Positions 18,707-28,241 of a stretch of DNA of 64,000 nt are shown here, one piece after another (positions within the stretch are counted from its first letter, which is position 1; every line of letters begins with the position of its first letter). The position numbers and the translations under genes are program-made. The notes beneath the pieces were generated by a model. That model was not told the DNA's origin. It did not search any database and was given only the letters and a program-made list of their open reading frames with translations. The stretch spans positions 1 to 64,000 of the forward strand of contig CAIFEX010000015.1 in NCBI GenBank assembly GCA_903789665.1, written 5' to 3'. The DNA is from an uncultured Clostridium sp. Its GTDB lineage: Bacteria; Bacillota; Clostridia; Clostridiales; Clostridiaceae.

Positions 18707-19138
18707 TCAGTTCTTCCATTTTAATACTAATATACCTATGATCATTATTATTATTCCGGCTACTTTATTGAAAGCAAAATTCATTTTTGCGGAATCAAAT
18801 AGACCCCAGAAGTCAATTAAAGCTGCTGCCAACAGTTGAGATACGAGAATTATTGAAATAGAATAGGTTGTACCTAGAGATTTAATTCCCTGCATAACGG
18901 TAAAAGTTATAATTACTCCAAGTGCACCTCCTAAAAAATATAATTTTTTACAGCTGCCTATATTGTTCCAATTTTCCCTGCCGGATAACAATACTACTGC
19001 TAATGTTATTACAAATCCGCTGCCCTGCACCAGTGTATTTGTAGCCCAAAGGCCTATCTTTTCACTGAGCCTGGTGTTAAATACACCTTGAACGCTCATA
19101 CTTATTCCAGCTACTATTGAATACAGTATTCCAAGCAT
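18707..19138 (-). CDS. DMT-superfamily permease (DUF606/YdcZ type)
   Basis: 143 residues with about five hydrophobic helices: a first SIVAGISMSVQGVFNTRLS segment, VITLAVVLLSG, YFLGGALGVIITFTV, ISIILVSQLLAAALIDFWGL and a final VAGIIIMIIGILVLKWKN. This is the half-size EamA-related YdcZ family. Members probably work as dimers; the substrate is unknown. GGAGGGTGAT precedes the start. It lies upstream of, and is read toward, the lysR gene. Confidence 0.8.
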   Translation of the reverse strand: MLGILYSIVAGISMSVQGVFNTRLSEKIGLWATNTLVQGSGFVITLAVVLLSGRENWNNIGSCKKLYFLGGALGVIITFTVMQGIKSLGTTYSISIILVSQLLAAALIDFWGLFDSAKMNFAFNKVAGIIIMIIGILVLKWKN

Positions 19139-19261
19139 AAATTATCACCCTCCGCAATTTAGTTTAACCATAATATATTTATATATTTAGCGGTTTCATT
19201 TATAAAATGTGGAAGAAATAAAAAATATTCTCAAGATAATAAATCTTGAGAATACTGAAAG

Positions 19262-19744
19262 CTAATTGCAGCTGGATTTATTTGCTATAACGGAATTATT
19301 GTAATAATAAGCTTCTTCTATCTCTTTTGGTGAAAATCCTAATTTGTTTCCCAGACTTATAAAATCTTCAAATAAAGTTATGTAGTGGTCTTTAGAAGAA
19401 GATATTACAAAATCATTTATATCAATATATAAGTTCAAAAATTGGGACGTCATATCATATTCACTGGATTTTATTTTTATTTCAATATCTGTGAATCCTT
19501 TCTCGACACCTAAAGTTAACATAAAGCACAGGGAATTTATATAGCTTTTTAGAATTAGATTTCTATTTATGGTTTTGTCATTACTCCAAAAATTAAAACA
19601 TCGGGTTTCATTAGCTAACTCAGCCATTTTTACTTGAAGTGCAAGAATTTTTTTTGAAATTAAAGAATTTTTATCACCGGATATGTTTTTTTTAATTCTC
19701 TGATCCAAATTTTCTTGTAATTCAAATAATTTTGTGAGATTCAT
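19262..19744 (-). CDS. Dimeric dUTPase (all-alpha NTP pyrophosphatase)
   Basis: 160 residues of the dUTPase_2 family, distinct from trimeric Dut. The helical metal-binding motif MAELANETRCFNFWS is visible, with a second acidic helix after residue 75. It hydrolyses dUTP to dUMP, keeping uracil out of DNA and feeding dTMP synthesis. It is read alone from a gap holding a cre-like site and the asnS terminator. Confidence 0.82.
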   Translation of the reverse strand: MNLTKLFELQENLDQRIKKNISGDKNSLISKKILALQVKMAELANETRCFNFWSNDKTINRNLILKSYINSLCFMLTLGVEKGFTDIEIKIKSSEYDMTSQFLNLYIDINDFVISSSKDHYITLFEDFISLGNKLGFSPKEIEEAYYYNNSVIANKSSCN

Positions 19745-19863
19745 AAATAGGCTCCCTTTCTATAATTTATTATTATGATTATAAATGCTAAAAAAAATTT
19801 TAGATAAGTACTTTTTTTCGCTTAATTATATTTTAACTAAATTTGATAGATATTGAAACAATG

Positions 19864-19877
19864 TGCAACCGGTTACA
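19864..19877. promoter_or_regulatory. cre-like / LacI-family operator
   Basis: Read on the minus strand this is TGTAACCGGTTGCA, one mismatch from a perfect palindrome and from the CcpA cre consensus. It lies about 34 bases upstream of a TATAAT (19830-19825, minus) that could serve the dUTPase gene, whose -35 is poor. Activation by a LacI-type protein is possible; not proven. Confidence 0.4.
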
Positions 19878-19950
19878 GCAAAAATTTCAAAAAATTTTTT
19901 GAAGTTTGATGGCTGAATTTGGATCATGGAGCTCGTTTAAGTTAATAAAA

Positions 19951-20006
19951 GAGTTCAAATAGAGGCAATTTCCAGTTTTAACTGTAAACTAACCATATTT
20001 GAACTC
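19951..20006 (-). terminator. Terminator of asnS
   Basis: Inverted repeat GAGTTCAAATA / TATTTGAACTC (19951-19961 and 19996-20006) with a smaller internal hairpin. Read on the minus strand it is followed by TTTTATTAA. Confidence 0.6.
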
Positions 20007-20036
20007 CAAGTTTTAAATGTTCACTTGATTATTATT

Positions 20037-21428
20037 CTAAAAATCAGCAGAACCAGTAGTCCTAGGGAATGGAATTACATCTCTTATATTTGGTATACCA
20101 GTTAGATACATAATCATTCTTTCAAATCCTAATCCAAAGCCAGAATGCTTTGTCTCACCGTACTTTCTAAGTTCCAAGTACCACCAATAATCTTTTTCAT
20201 TAAGTCCGAGTTCTTCTATTCTTTTTTCAAGTATGTCATATCTCTCTTCTCTTTGGCTTCCTCCAATTATTTCACCAACCCCTGGAACTAATAAATCGGC
20301 AGCGGCTACTGTTTTCCCATCCTCATTTTGTCTCATATAGAAAGCTTTTATTTCCTTTGGATAATCGGTCACGAATATAGGTTTTTTAAATACTTTTTCA
20401 GTCAAATATCTTTCATGTTCCGTTTGAAGATCAATTCCCCACTCTACAGGATACTGAAATTTTTGACCGCTTTTTTTGAGAATATCTATGGCTTTTGTAT
20501 AGGTTATCCTATCAAAATGTGAATTAACTACATTATTTAATCTGTCAAATAGGTTTTTATCTATAAAGGAATTAAAGAATGCCATCTCTTCGGGAGCATT
20601 CTCAAGTACATATTTTATTATATATTTAACTAAATCCTCAGCTACATCCATGTAGTCCTTTAGTTCGGCAAAGGCCATTTCCGGTTCTATCATCCAAAAT
20701 TCAGCGGCGTGTCTTGCTGTATTTGAATCTTCGGCTCTGAAAGTGGGACCAAAGGTATATACATTTCTAAAAGCCAGAGCCATAGCTTCAGCAGACAGCT
20801 GGCCGCTCACAGTCAGGTATGTTTCCTTGCCGAAAAAGTCCTTGGAGAAGTCTGCTGTCCCGTCTTCTTTTTTGGGTATGTTATTTAAATCAAGTGCAGT
20901 TATCTTAAACATCTCGCCTGCACCTTCACAGTCGCTTGCTGTTATTATAGGTGTATTTGCATATACAAAGTCTCTTTCTTGAAAAAATTTATGTACAGCA
21001 TAAGCCGCTATGGAACGAACTCTGAATACTGCAGAAAAAGTATTGCTTCTTGGCCTTAGGTGAGCTATAGTTCTTAAATATTCAAAAGTATGTCTTTTCT
21101 TCTGAAGCGGATAATCCGAATCGGAGTTACCTTCCAGAACTATTTTACTTGCCCTAAGTTCAAAAGGCTGTTTTGCTTCTGGAGTAAGAACGAATACACC
21201 CTCTACTAGAAGTGTTGAATTAATAGCTAGTTTTGCAATTTGCTTGAAGTTTTCAAGTTTGCTGTCAAAAACTATTTGAATATTTTTAAAAAATGATCCG
21301 TCATTCAATTCTATGAATCCGAATGTTTTTGAATCTCTTATGGTTCTGATCCATCCTGAAATTTGAATGGTTTTGCCTGAAAATTTTGTGCTTTCTCTGT
21401 ATAGAGATTTTACTAATGTTGTTTTCAT
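20037..21428 (-). CDS. asnS: Asparaginyl-tRNA synthetase
   Basis: 463 residues. Class IIb synthetase: an N-terminal OB fold (about 17-105), then motif 2 [21 protein letters not shown] and the C-terminal motif 3 [15 protein letters not shown]. Charges tRNA-Asn. GGAGGATAAC precedes ATG 21428. A T-box leader directly upstream controls it by sensing uncharged tRNA-Asn. Confidence 0.96.
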   Translation of the reverse strand: MKTTLVKSLYRESTKFSGKTIQISGWIRTIRDSKTFGFIELNDGSFFKNIQIVFDSKLENFKQIAKLAINSTLLVEGVFVLTPEAKQPFELRASKIVLEGNSDSDYPLQKKRHTFEYLRTIAHLRPRSNTFSAVFRVRSIAAYAVHKFFQERDFVYANTPIITASDCEGAGEMFKITALDLNNIPKKEDGTADFSKDFFGKETYLTVSGQLSAEAMALAFRNVYTFGPTFRAEDSNTARHAAEFWMIEPEMAFAELKDYMDVAEDLVKYIIKYVLENAPEEMAFFNSFIDKNLFDRLNNVVNSHFDRITYTKAIDILKKSGQKFQYPVEWGIDLQTEHERYLTEKVFKKPIFVTDYPKEIKAFYMRQNEDGKTVAAADLLVPGVGEIIGGSQREERYDILEKRIEELGLNEKDYWWYLELRKYGETKHSGFGLGFERMIMYLTGIPNIRDVIPFPRTTGSADF

Positions 21429-21475
21429 GTTATCCTCCTTGTTTAGTTTTATATTTTAAATTTAAGTTTTGAAAT

Positions 21476-21740
21476 AAAAAAAGTCTTTCATCCTCAAAGG
21501 GACGAAAGACTTTTTGTTCGCGGTGCCACCCAATTTGCCAAAAAATATGGCCAACTTTAAGATAACAGGTATATTGTTATCTTTCACTTTAAGGTGTTGA
21601 CTGCCTCTAAGCCTACTTTCTTAAAAGATTTTGGTTAGAAACTCCGAGATGTTCTTCAATATAGATCCATGCTGGACTTTCACCATAACCAACTCGCTTT
21701 AAATGGATTCTATATTTACTCTTCTCTTCATAGTATTGTA
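21476..21740 (-). promoter_or_regulatory. T-box leader (Asn) of asnS
   Basis: On the minus strand this holds a Stem I region, the T-box AGGGTGGCACCGCGA-like core (GGGTGGCACCGCGA, about 21517-21530) and a terminator hairpin AAGTCTTTCGTCC..GGATGAAAGACTT ending at about 21480. A GAACA segment places AAC (21653-21651) as the likely specifier codon, in agreement with asparagine. Uncharged tRNA-Asn should favour the antiterminator. The leader fills most of the 21429-21808 gap. Confidence 0.92.
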
Positions 21741-21808
21741 TTATGAGTTTAAATAATTTGATATCATGAATCTTTATTTTATGATTATAATATTTAAAAA
21801 GTATGTTG

Positions 21809-23638
21809 TCAATGATTATAATACAAATTTCTTACTTCAAACTCATCTATGAAAGTGTAGCAGTTTGGTTTGGTGACTGAAGTAAGTTTTATATATCTGG
21901 CATTTAAAGGTTTGTCTAAGGTAAAATATATGGGATATTTTGAACCATTCCTGTCCGAAAAGGGTATGGAAGGTATTCTCAACAATCCTATGGGTGTAAA
22001 ATTTACTCCATCCTCGGATATGCCTATGGAAGCTTTTTCAGGAAGCTCTGCCCAGGGAATAGGTTCTCTGAGATAATCAACTTTAAATTGCTGTACTGGT
22101 TCTATTTTGCCTAAATCTATATTTATGTCTATAGGCTCATTGTACCACCCTACAAAGGCACTGTTTTTTACGGAGTTTACATGGGAATATTTACCGTCTG
22201 TCAATTTTGTAAGATTCATATCGCTGTATTTTTCGTGAGGTGAGGGTATAAGAGTGTATTTACAATTTTTTGAAATTAAATTTGGAAGCTTTTTTATAAC
22301 ATCAACACTTACTGTGACAGCATTTGACGGTTTCGAGGCATTTCCTGAAAATCCCAGAGATTTTATTGTATAAGTGTAAGATCTTGTATTTTCATTTAGT
22401 GGTGGGACATCTGTTATGGTTTTGGAGAACTCTTTTGGATTTCCACCATATTTTCTCTGAAGTACAATTCTTGAAATTAAGGTATTGTTTCGATATACTT
22501 CATAGCCGCATAAGTTTTTTGTATTCTTGGGAGAAGACCAGGTTATTTTAAATTTATTTTTTTCTACAGCTGCTACACTTAAATTCTGTGGAGTATCCAA
22601 TTTTTCTTTAGGTAGTTTTCCACTTTTTACATAATAAGAATACGCCTGATTAAATCCTTTGTCTATGTTGTTGGGGCTGTAGTAATGGCTGTACGAAAAG
22701 CATATTATATTGTCCACACAGGGACTTTCCAATGTGAGCTGTTTTAAAAATCGATCTAGAGGAACACTGGAATTATTTATATAATCAAAATTTTCAGCAT
22801 TTGCCCAAAATAACATGCCGGGTTTTTTAGAGATTGATTTTCTCAGAGCAGTGTACCATGAATTAACCTCGTTTAAATTTAATCGACCACTTCCTACAGA
22901 ATCTTGAGGACAAAATATATCTCCTTTTTTGAAATTGGTTTTTGAAAATAAATACTGCCAATTTGAAGAATATTGCTTGGCTGTACCTGCTGATGAATTC
23001 ATAAAAGGTGATAGTAATATAGGAAGACGTTCTTTTTTGGAATTAAGGTAATTTAAGTGAATGTTGATTGCATTGGCCAAATTTTTAAATTGACTTGTTT
23101 TAGTGTATTTGGCATTGTCGATTTCATAGGGAAAATACCATCCATAAAAGGCTCTTGGATATTTGGAATGATATTTTTTATATAATTCATCAGCTATAAC
23201 GTTCGACCTTTCTATCTGCGAATTGAGCCAGGAATAATTGTCTGCAGGTATCTGCCACCATTCAGCATTAAAATTAGGTCCTATGAAGACTTTCATATTT
23301 AAATTTTCTGCATTTTTCAAGCATAATTCTATGGGATCTATATTTCCATATATTTTTTTATATCCAGAGATACTGCTTTTGTAGTATGTATCGGTGGTGC
23401 TGCCTTTGGTTTGGGAGGCGTTTGTCAATATTATATACTTCATTTTGTTGTTCTTAAGATAGTTCAATTCATTTTTCCATTTATCATTATTCCAGTTTTG
23501 TGTCATGTCCAGCTGTATGAAAGTTCCTGTTACTATAGGATAATTTTTGTTAGCCCTAAGAGGACTTTTAAAGTAAATAAATACAAAAACAAGAATTAAT
23601 ATGATCAGGGTTATAGAGAAATTTCTTTTGTTCATCAT
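21809..23638 (-). CDS. Secreted DUF4434 glycosidase-like protein
   Basis: 609 residues. An N-terminal hydrophobic helix (FSITLIILILVFVFIYF) anchors or exports it. Residues about 30-325 match DUF4434, a TIM-barrel family near glycoside hydrolases (TGTFIQLDMTQNW, PRAFYGWYFPYEID). A fibronectin type III-like domain follows (about 355-450), then a discoidin/F5-8-like carbohydrate-binding domain to the end. Probably acts on cell-surface or environmental glycans; no activity is known. The ribosome site AGGAAAA is unusually far from the ATG. Confidence 0.75.
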   Translation of the reverse strand: MMNKRNFSITLIILILVFVFIYFKSPLRANKNYPIVTGTFIQLDMTQNWNNDKWKNELNYLKNNKMKYIILTNASQTKGSTTDTYYKSSISGYKKIYGNIDPIELCLKNAENLNMKVFIGPNFNAEWWQIPADNYSWLNSQIERSNVIADELYKKYHSKYPRAFYGWYFPYEIDNAKYTKTSQFKNLANAINIHLNYLNSKKERLPILLSPFMNSSAGTAKQYSSNWQYLFSKTNFKKGDIFCPQDSVGSGRLNLNEVNSWYTALRKSISKKPGMLFWANAENFDYINNSSVPLDRFLKQLTLESPCVDNIICFSYSHYYSPNNIDKGFNQAYSYYVKSGKLPKEKLDTPQNLSVAAVEKNKFKITWSSPKNTKNLCGYEVYRNNTLISRIVLQRKYGGNPKEFSKTITDVPPLNENTRSYTYTIKSLGFSGNASKPSNAVTVSVDVIKKLPNLISKNCKYTLIPSPHEKYSDMNLTKLTDGKYSHVNSVKNSAFVGWYNEPIDINIDLGKIEPVQQFKVDYLREPIPWAELPEKASIGISEDGVNFTPIGLLRIPSIPFSDRNGSKYPIYFTLDKPLNARYIKLTSVTKPNCYTFIDEFEVRNLYYNH

Positions 23639-23710
23639 AGTGATATAAATTTTCCTTTCTTTATTTAGAGATAAGTAAATATATCTTGTATTTAGATAAT
23701 AACATATAAA

Positions 23711-23759
23711 TTATAAGGGAGTAAACTTTAAAGAACTAGAAAAGTTTACTCCCTTATAA
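23711..23759 (-). terminator. Terminator after the SEC-C gene
   Basis: A 19-base perfect stem (TTATAAGGGAGTAAACTTT pairing with 23741-23759) with an 11-base loop. On the minus strand it follows the SEC-C gene and is trailed by TTTATATG. Confidence 0.8.
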
Positions 23760-23781
23760 TAAAATAATAACCTTATTTTTA

Positions 23782-24285
23782 TTAATTATTTTTTCCACAA
23801 CATTGTTTGTATTTTTTACCGCTTCCACAGGGGCAGGGATCATTTCTTCCAATTTTGGTTTTATTAACTATTGTTTTAGAAGAAGCCCATTTTTTATGGA
23901 TATTTTTTCTCTTTTCCTTTGAGAATATAGAATTCCACTGAGGAAGTTTATATAAGTAACTTGCCTTTGCATCTAACATATTGTAATATAGTCTTTCAAA
24001 ATCAATTTCTGCATCAACGGTTGAATTCCTTTCTAAATCTTCTAAATCCAAGGGCTTTTTTATGCTTTGATTTATTCCGTCTAAAAATCCTGTGAAGAGG
24101 ACTGGTGATATTTTAAAATTTTCAGCTAAATTTTCTATTGTTCCATTTATTTTAGTAATGTGTTCTGATAAAATTTGCGTATAGATGTCTTTTTCAATGG
24201 AACCGTATTCCTTCCAGAAGGCTTTTTCACCCTTCGTTTTTACAAAATCTACTACAGTATTTGTCCATTCTTTATATAAACTCAT
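23782..24285 (-). CDS. SEC-C motif protein
   Basis: 167 residues. A helical N-terminal region of unknown fold is followed by a C-terminal SEC-C zinc motif, [13 protein letters not shown], as found at the end of SecA. Such modules bind zinc and sometimes ribosomes or SecB-like partners. The function here is unknown. Confidence 0.8.
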   Translation of the reverse strand: MSLYKEWTNTVVDFVKTKGEKAFWKEYGSIEKDIYTQILSEHITKINGTIENLAENFKISPVLFTGFLDGINQSIKKPLDLEDLERNSTVDAEIDFERLYYNMLDAKASYLYKLPQWNSIFSKEKRKNIHKKWASSKTIVNKTKIGRNDPCPCGSGKKYKQCCGKNN

Positions 24286-24345
24286 ATGTTATTTTGCTGT
24301 ATTAGTTAACAGCAGAAACCTCCTTTCAAAATCAAAAATAATAAA

Positions 24346-24912
24346 TTAACGTTTTTTAAATTCTTCAATGTTATTTCTATCGAGTGGCTTGGATAAATTA
24401 AAATTGTTTCCCCAGATATTAGAATCTTTATTATCTATAAGAATTTTAACTTTTTTTATGGTCGGAAGTTGTTCAAGAGAAAAAACTATACTTTTTAAAC
24501 AAGCTTCTTCTTCTGTAGAAGTCATTTTGACATTGGCTTCCTTACTTAAATTCAAATAAGCAATGTTGTCTTTTATGGATATACTCATAATCCTGCTGTT
24601 TCGAGGAAGTATGGGAGTTAATTTACTGTTTACAGAAGGACCCTTTATCAATTCATTTACTATTGTTTCTGCTAATAATTCATCTTCTTTTATAACTCTA
24701 CTTTCTTTTGTCATTTTAACAGTATCGGGATTACTTGAAGAATTAAAATAAATATCCAAATCCATTAAATTTTCTTTCTCGTTTGAGAGAGCTATATTTT
24801 TTTCTTTCTGTTTATTGTTAATACTTAGATTATCTTTTTTTTCACAGGCAGTTGTTGTCAAGCTAAAAAATACGATTGAAAAGCACAATAAAATGCTAAA
24901 AAACCTTCCCAT
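24346..24912 (-). CDS. GerMN-domain lipoprotein
   Basis: About 188 residues. A signal peptide ends in the lipobox TTTAC, so the mature protein would be lipid-anchored. Residues about 55-175 resemble the GerMN domain (VKMTKESRV.. IVNELIKGP.. ARIMSISI-like.. KKVKILIDN) of spore germination and sporulation proteins such as GerM. An upstream in-frame GTG lies inside the GGGTGG ribosome site, so ATG 24912 is chosen. The exact role is unknown. Confidence 0.8.
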   Translation of the reverse strand: MGRFFSILLCFSIVFFSLTTTACEKKDNLSINNKQKEKNIALSNEKENLMDLDIYFNSSSNPDTVKMTKESRVIKEDELLAETIVNELIKGPSVNSKLTPILPRNSRIMSISIKDNIAYLNLSKEANVKMTSTEEEACLKSIVFSLEQLPTIKKVKILIDNKDSNIWGNNFNLSKPLDRNNIEEFKKR

Positions 24913-24931
24913 GTATTTTACCACCCTTTTA

Positions 24932-25720
24932 CTAAAAATTTATAAAATTACTGGGTTCATTACGTTTTGCAGTAGATACATTCACATCTACATTTAATTT
25001 TACGCCAGCAGTGCTTAAAGTGGCTGCTACAGTTTGGTAAGCTAGCTCAGGATAGTTGTTTATCTTGCTTAAATGTCCTAGGACAATCCTTTTGAATTTA
25101 CTGCTATTTAAGATATCCAATATAGCTTTTCCACAGTCATCGTTGGATAAATGACCCTTTTTGCCTAGAATTCTTCTCTTTAATTCATAAGGGTAGGGAC
25201 CGAACTTTAGCATTTCTACATCATGATTGCTCTCTAAAAGTATCACGTCAGAATTTTTGAGTATGGATTTGGTTTCCTCTGGAATAAATCCTAAATCTGT
25301 TGCTATACAGGCCCTTTTATTATGACAATCAATGGCATATCCATAGGGATCAACAGCATCATGGGATATAGAAAAACCTGTTATATCCATATCATTTATA
25401 TTTATGGTATTTTTAGTAATCACCCTAATATTATTTTCTTTTATCTTGCCGATGGATTTCATCATGGCCTTCCATGTAAGAAAATTTGCATATATGGGTA
25501 TATTGTATTTTCTGGATAGGACTCCCACTCCCTTAATATGATCAATATGTTCGTGAGTAACTAATATTGCATCTATTTCATTAGCTTTATAACCAATTCT
25601 TGTAAGACCTTTTTCTATACTTTTTCCGGAAAGACCTGCATCTACTAAGATTTTAGTATGGTGAGACGCCAAAAATATGCTATTTCCACTGCTGCCGCTG
25701 TATAAAGAACAAAAAATCAT
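24932..25720 (-). CDS. Metallo-beta-lactamase fold hydrolase, WalJ/YycJ-like
   Basis: 262 residues. The metal site THEHIDHIKG is present, with later ATDLGF and LESNHD segments and a C-terminal GHLS, as in YycJ (WalJ), a probable single-strand nuclease linked to cell-wall and replication coordination. GGGGAGA precedes the ATG. Here it sits between murA and a GerMN lipoprotein, not in a walRK operon. Confidence 0.85.
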   Translation of the reverse strand: MIFCSLYSGSSGNSIFLASHHTKILVDAGLSGKSIEKGLTRIGYKANEIDAILVTHEHIDHIKGVGVLSRKYNIPIYANFLTWKAMMKSIGKIKENNIRVITKNTININDMDITGFSISHDAVDPYGYAIDCHNKRACIATDLGFIPEETKSILKNSDVILLESNHDVEMLKFGPYPYELKRRILGKKGHLSNDDCGKAILDILNSSKFKRIVLGHLSKINNYPELAYQTVAATLSTAGVKLNVDVNVSTAKRNEPSNFINF

Positions 25721-25742
25721 GTTAAAAGTCTCCCCTAAAATA

Positions 25743-27005
25743 TTATTTTGAATAAGATACTCTTTTTATATCAGCACCTAATGCACTAAATTTGTCTTCT
25801 ATATTTGGATATCCTCTGTCAATATGTTCAATATTTAAAACTTCAGTAGTTCCCTCCGCAATGAGGCCGGCTATAACCATAGCAGCACCAGCTCTCAGAT
25901 CTGTGGCTTTTACTACAGCACCACTTAATTTATTGACCCCGTCTATAATTGCAGTTCTGCCTTCTACCTTGATATGAGCACCCATTTTTTTTAGCTCATC
26001 TACATGCTTGAATCTGCTTTCCCATATGCTTTCGTTTATAATACTTCTACCTTTAGCTATGGTTAAAAGTGCGCTGAGAGGCTGTTGTACATCTGTAGGA
26101 AAGCCAGGATAGGGTTGGGTCTTGACATTTACCCCCTTTAATCTTTCATGGGACTTTATAGTGATGGAATCACCATCTTCTATTACCTGGGCGCCCATTT
26201 CTATAAGTTTTGCCGATATTGACTCCTGATGTTTGGGTATGATATTTTGAACTACTACTTCACCACCGCAGGCTGCAGCGGCAATCATATATGTACCTGC
26301 TTCTATCTGATCTGGGATGACACTGTAAGAGCATCCCTTTAATTTTTTTACACCTACGATCCTTATTGCTTCTGTTCCGGCACCCTTTATATTTGCCCCC
26401 ATGCTGTTTAAGAAGTTTGCTACGTCCACTACATGAGGTTCTTTTGCTACATTTTCTAAAACAGTTACACCTTCGGCAAGGGTAGCGGCTAACATTACAT
26501 TTATAGTGGCACCTACGCTTACTACATCGAAGAATATATTAGTTCCAAGTAATTTGTCAGCTTTTACTAATACACATCCATGTTTGATTTCCACTTTAGC
26601 ACCCAAAGCTTCAAATCCTTTTATATGTTGATCTATTGGTCTGACTCCTATGGGACATCCGCCTGGCAACTCTACTTTAGCCTCTTTGAATCTTCCCAGC
26701 AGAGCGCCTATAAGGTAATAGGAAGCCCTCATTTTTCGGACATCATCTGTGTTTGCTTCTATACTGTTTATAGTAGTACTATCTATTACTACTGAATTTT
26801 TACCTGATTTTATTTTACAACCCAAACTTTTTAGAATTCTTTCTATGCAATGTACATCTTCTATGTCGGGTATATTATCAATTGAAGATACGCCGCTGCT
26901 TGCCATTATCGAAGCCGGTAATATTGCAACAGCAGCATTTTTTGCACCATTAATTTCTATAGAACCAAAAAGGGAATTCCCACCATTAATTACCAATTTA
27001 TCCAT
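25743..27005 (-). CDS. murA: UDP-GlcNAc 1-carboxyvinyltransferase
   Basis: 420 residues, full length. It transfers enolpyruvate from PEP to UDP-GlcNAc, the first step of peptidoglycan. Lys22/Asn23 in GAKNAA and catalytic Cys117 in [10 protein letters not shown] are present, so it should be fosfomycin-sensitive. Firmicutes often hold two copies (murA and murZ); I cannot tell which this is. Confidence 0.94.
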   Translation of the reverse strand: MDKLVINGGNSLFGSIEINGAKNAAVAILPASIMASSGVSSIDNIPDIEDVHCIERILKSLGCKIKSGKNSVVIDSTTINSIEANTDDVRKMRASYYLIGALLGRFKEAKVELPGGCPIGVRPIDQHIKGFEALGAKVEIKHGCVLVKADKLLGTNIFFDVVSVGATINVMLAATLAEGVTVLENVAKEPHVVDVANFLNSMGANIKGAGTEAIRIVGVKKLKGCSYSVIPDQIEAGTYMIAAAACGGEVVVQNIIPKHQESISAKLIEMGAQVIEDGDSITIKSHERLKGVNVKTQPYPGFPTDVQQPLSALLTIAKGRSIINESIWESRFKHVDELKKMGAHIKVEGRTAIIDGVNKLSGAVVKATDLRAGAAMVIAGLIAEGTTEVLNIEHIDRGYPNIEDKFSALGADIKRVSYSK

Positions 27006-27185
27006 TCATATATCCATCCTTATCACAAATTTGTATTTATATAAAGTTTAGAAAATCTCAAAATTTAATTCATATTACACATATTACACAAAATTTATTA
27101 TATCATAACTCTATGCTATTTTAACATAAAATTTTAAAATATAAAACAAGGACGTGGGTTTCAAATAATTATTTTTAAAAATTAA

Positions 27186-27226
27186 ATAAAAATCCAGTTT
27201 TATTGTTCTTAAAACTGGATTTTTAT
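27186..27226 (-). terminator. Terminator after the DUF1540 gene
   Basis: Stem AAAAATCCAGTTTTA / TAAAACTGGATTTTT with a short loop. The A and T tracts make it look bidirectional; on the minus strand it follows the small DUF1540 gene. The rest of 27006-27272 shows no gene. Confidence 0.75.
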
Positions 27227-27272
27227 GTGTAATACTATTAGTTATTTTAAATGGACAAATATCTCAAGGAAG

Positions 27273-27437
27273 CTATTCTTTCATGAAACTTCCACAATCA
27301 GTACACTGAACATCTTTAGCCATTGATTCGTGTTTTGTAACACGTATTTTGTCAAGTGTACAATAATTGGTATCTTTTGCATGAAATTTGCATTCATTAA
27401 CTATACATCCAATGCTGTTGTTGTGATTGGTATTCAT
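27273..27437 (-). CDS. DUF1540 small cysteine-rich protein
   Basis: A 54-residue protein below the usual ORF-length cut-offs. It carries C-x4-C (CIVNEC), a later YC and a C-terminal CTDCGSF, the cysteine pattern of DUF1540, probably a metal-binding fold common in clostridia. AGAGGTG precedes the ATG, and a terminator follows the stop. The function is unknown. Confidence 0.82.
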   Translation of the reverse strand: MNTNHNNSIGCIVNECKFHAKDTNYCTLDKIRVTKHESMAKDVQCTDCGSFMKE

Positions 27438-27524
27438 AATAAAGCACCTCTTTTTTATAAATTTTAGAACAATAATATTTTTTCACCATTGAGTGTTTTA
27501 TATACTGAAAAATTATTGAAATTT

Positions 27525-27554
27525 TTGACATTATGAAGTTTATGATTCTATGAT
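27525..27554 (+). promoter_or_regulatory. Promoter of the 2H phosphoesterase gene
   Basis: TTGACA (27525-27530), 18-base spacer, TATGAT (27549-27554). A TATAAT overlaps this at 27554-27559 but would be 23 bases away. Confidence 0.55.
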
Positions 27555-27612
27555 ATAATGTTGTAAAATGTACATTTACATAATAATATTATTTTGGGGG
27601 ATTGAGAGAATA

Positions 27613-28161
27613 ATGAAGTACTACTTGGTGGCTTTGTTCGATAAGGATTCTTATTCATATATTGAACGTATACAAAGAAATATATGCAGAAAATATAGGC
27701 TGTATAAAAATATGCCAGTTTTACATATAACTCTCGAAGTTGTGGAAAATCCTGATATAGATAAGCTCAGCAAAATTGTTGCAGGGATATTAAAACCGTA
27801 TAAAAAATTTAAGGTGGAAATAAATGGGGCCATTTGTTTTGAACCTCCTTATAAATCTGTAAACTTGAAAGTTGAGAGTAAAGGTTATATCGTGAGATTG
27901 GCTAGACAGATAAATGAGAGGTTGAGAATGTACAAGTTTAATGTTAGAAGAGATATAAGTAAATGGGATCTTCATATTTCCCTTGCCAATACCAATTATG
28001 CCATCAGGGAATGGAGTTCTAAAGAATACTCGGCTGCCTGTGAAAGTTTGAAGGAAAAAAATGTTTATAAAATGGCACGAATTGATAGAATAGCATTGTG
28101 GAAGCCTATAAATAATAAAAGGGATATGCTTATAAAAAGCTTTCAGTTGAGAGATTTCTAG
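27613..28161 (+). CDS. 2'-5' RNA ligase-type 2H phosphoesterase
   Basis: 182 residues. The two catalytic H-x-T/S motifs are HITL (near residue 45) and HISLAN (near 123), as in the LigT/CPDase superfamily that opens or makes 2',3' or 2',5' phosphodiesters in RNA. The longer reading frame from 27568 starts at an unlikely hydrophobic segment; ATG 27613 after GGGGGATTGAGAG fits. The substrate is unknown. Confidence 0.78.
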   Translation: MKYYLVALFDKDSYSYIERIQRNICRKYRLYKNMPVLHITLEVVENPDIDKLSKIVAGILKPYKKFKVEINGAICFEPPYKSVNLKVESKGYIVRLARQINERLRMYKFNVRRDISKWDLHISLANTNYAIREWSSKEYSAACESLKEKNVYKMARIDRIALWKPINNKRDMLIKSFQLRDF

Positions 28162-28185
28162 AATATTTGCTTATATAGAAAAAAA

Positions 28186-28228
28186 GAGTGCTGTAAAACT
28201 ATTTTTTGAAATAGTTTTTACAGCACTC
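28186..28228. terminator. Bidirectional terminator, 2H phosphoesterase / glutamine synthetase
   Basis: A strong stem GAGTGCTGTAAAACTAT / ATAGTTTTTACAGCACTC with T-rich sequence on the plus side and an A/T-rich flank on the other, between convergent genes. Confidence 0.85.
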
Positions 28229-28241
28229 CCTTTTAATATAT

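Noticed and set aside
27071-27090. Tandem ATATTACAC upstream of murA as a possible WalR box
   Set aside because: The repeat period is 9 bases, not the 11 expected for WalR, so the match is only superficial.
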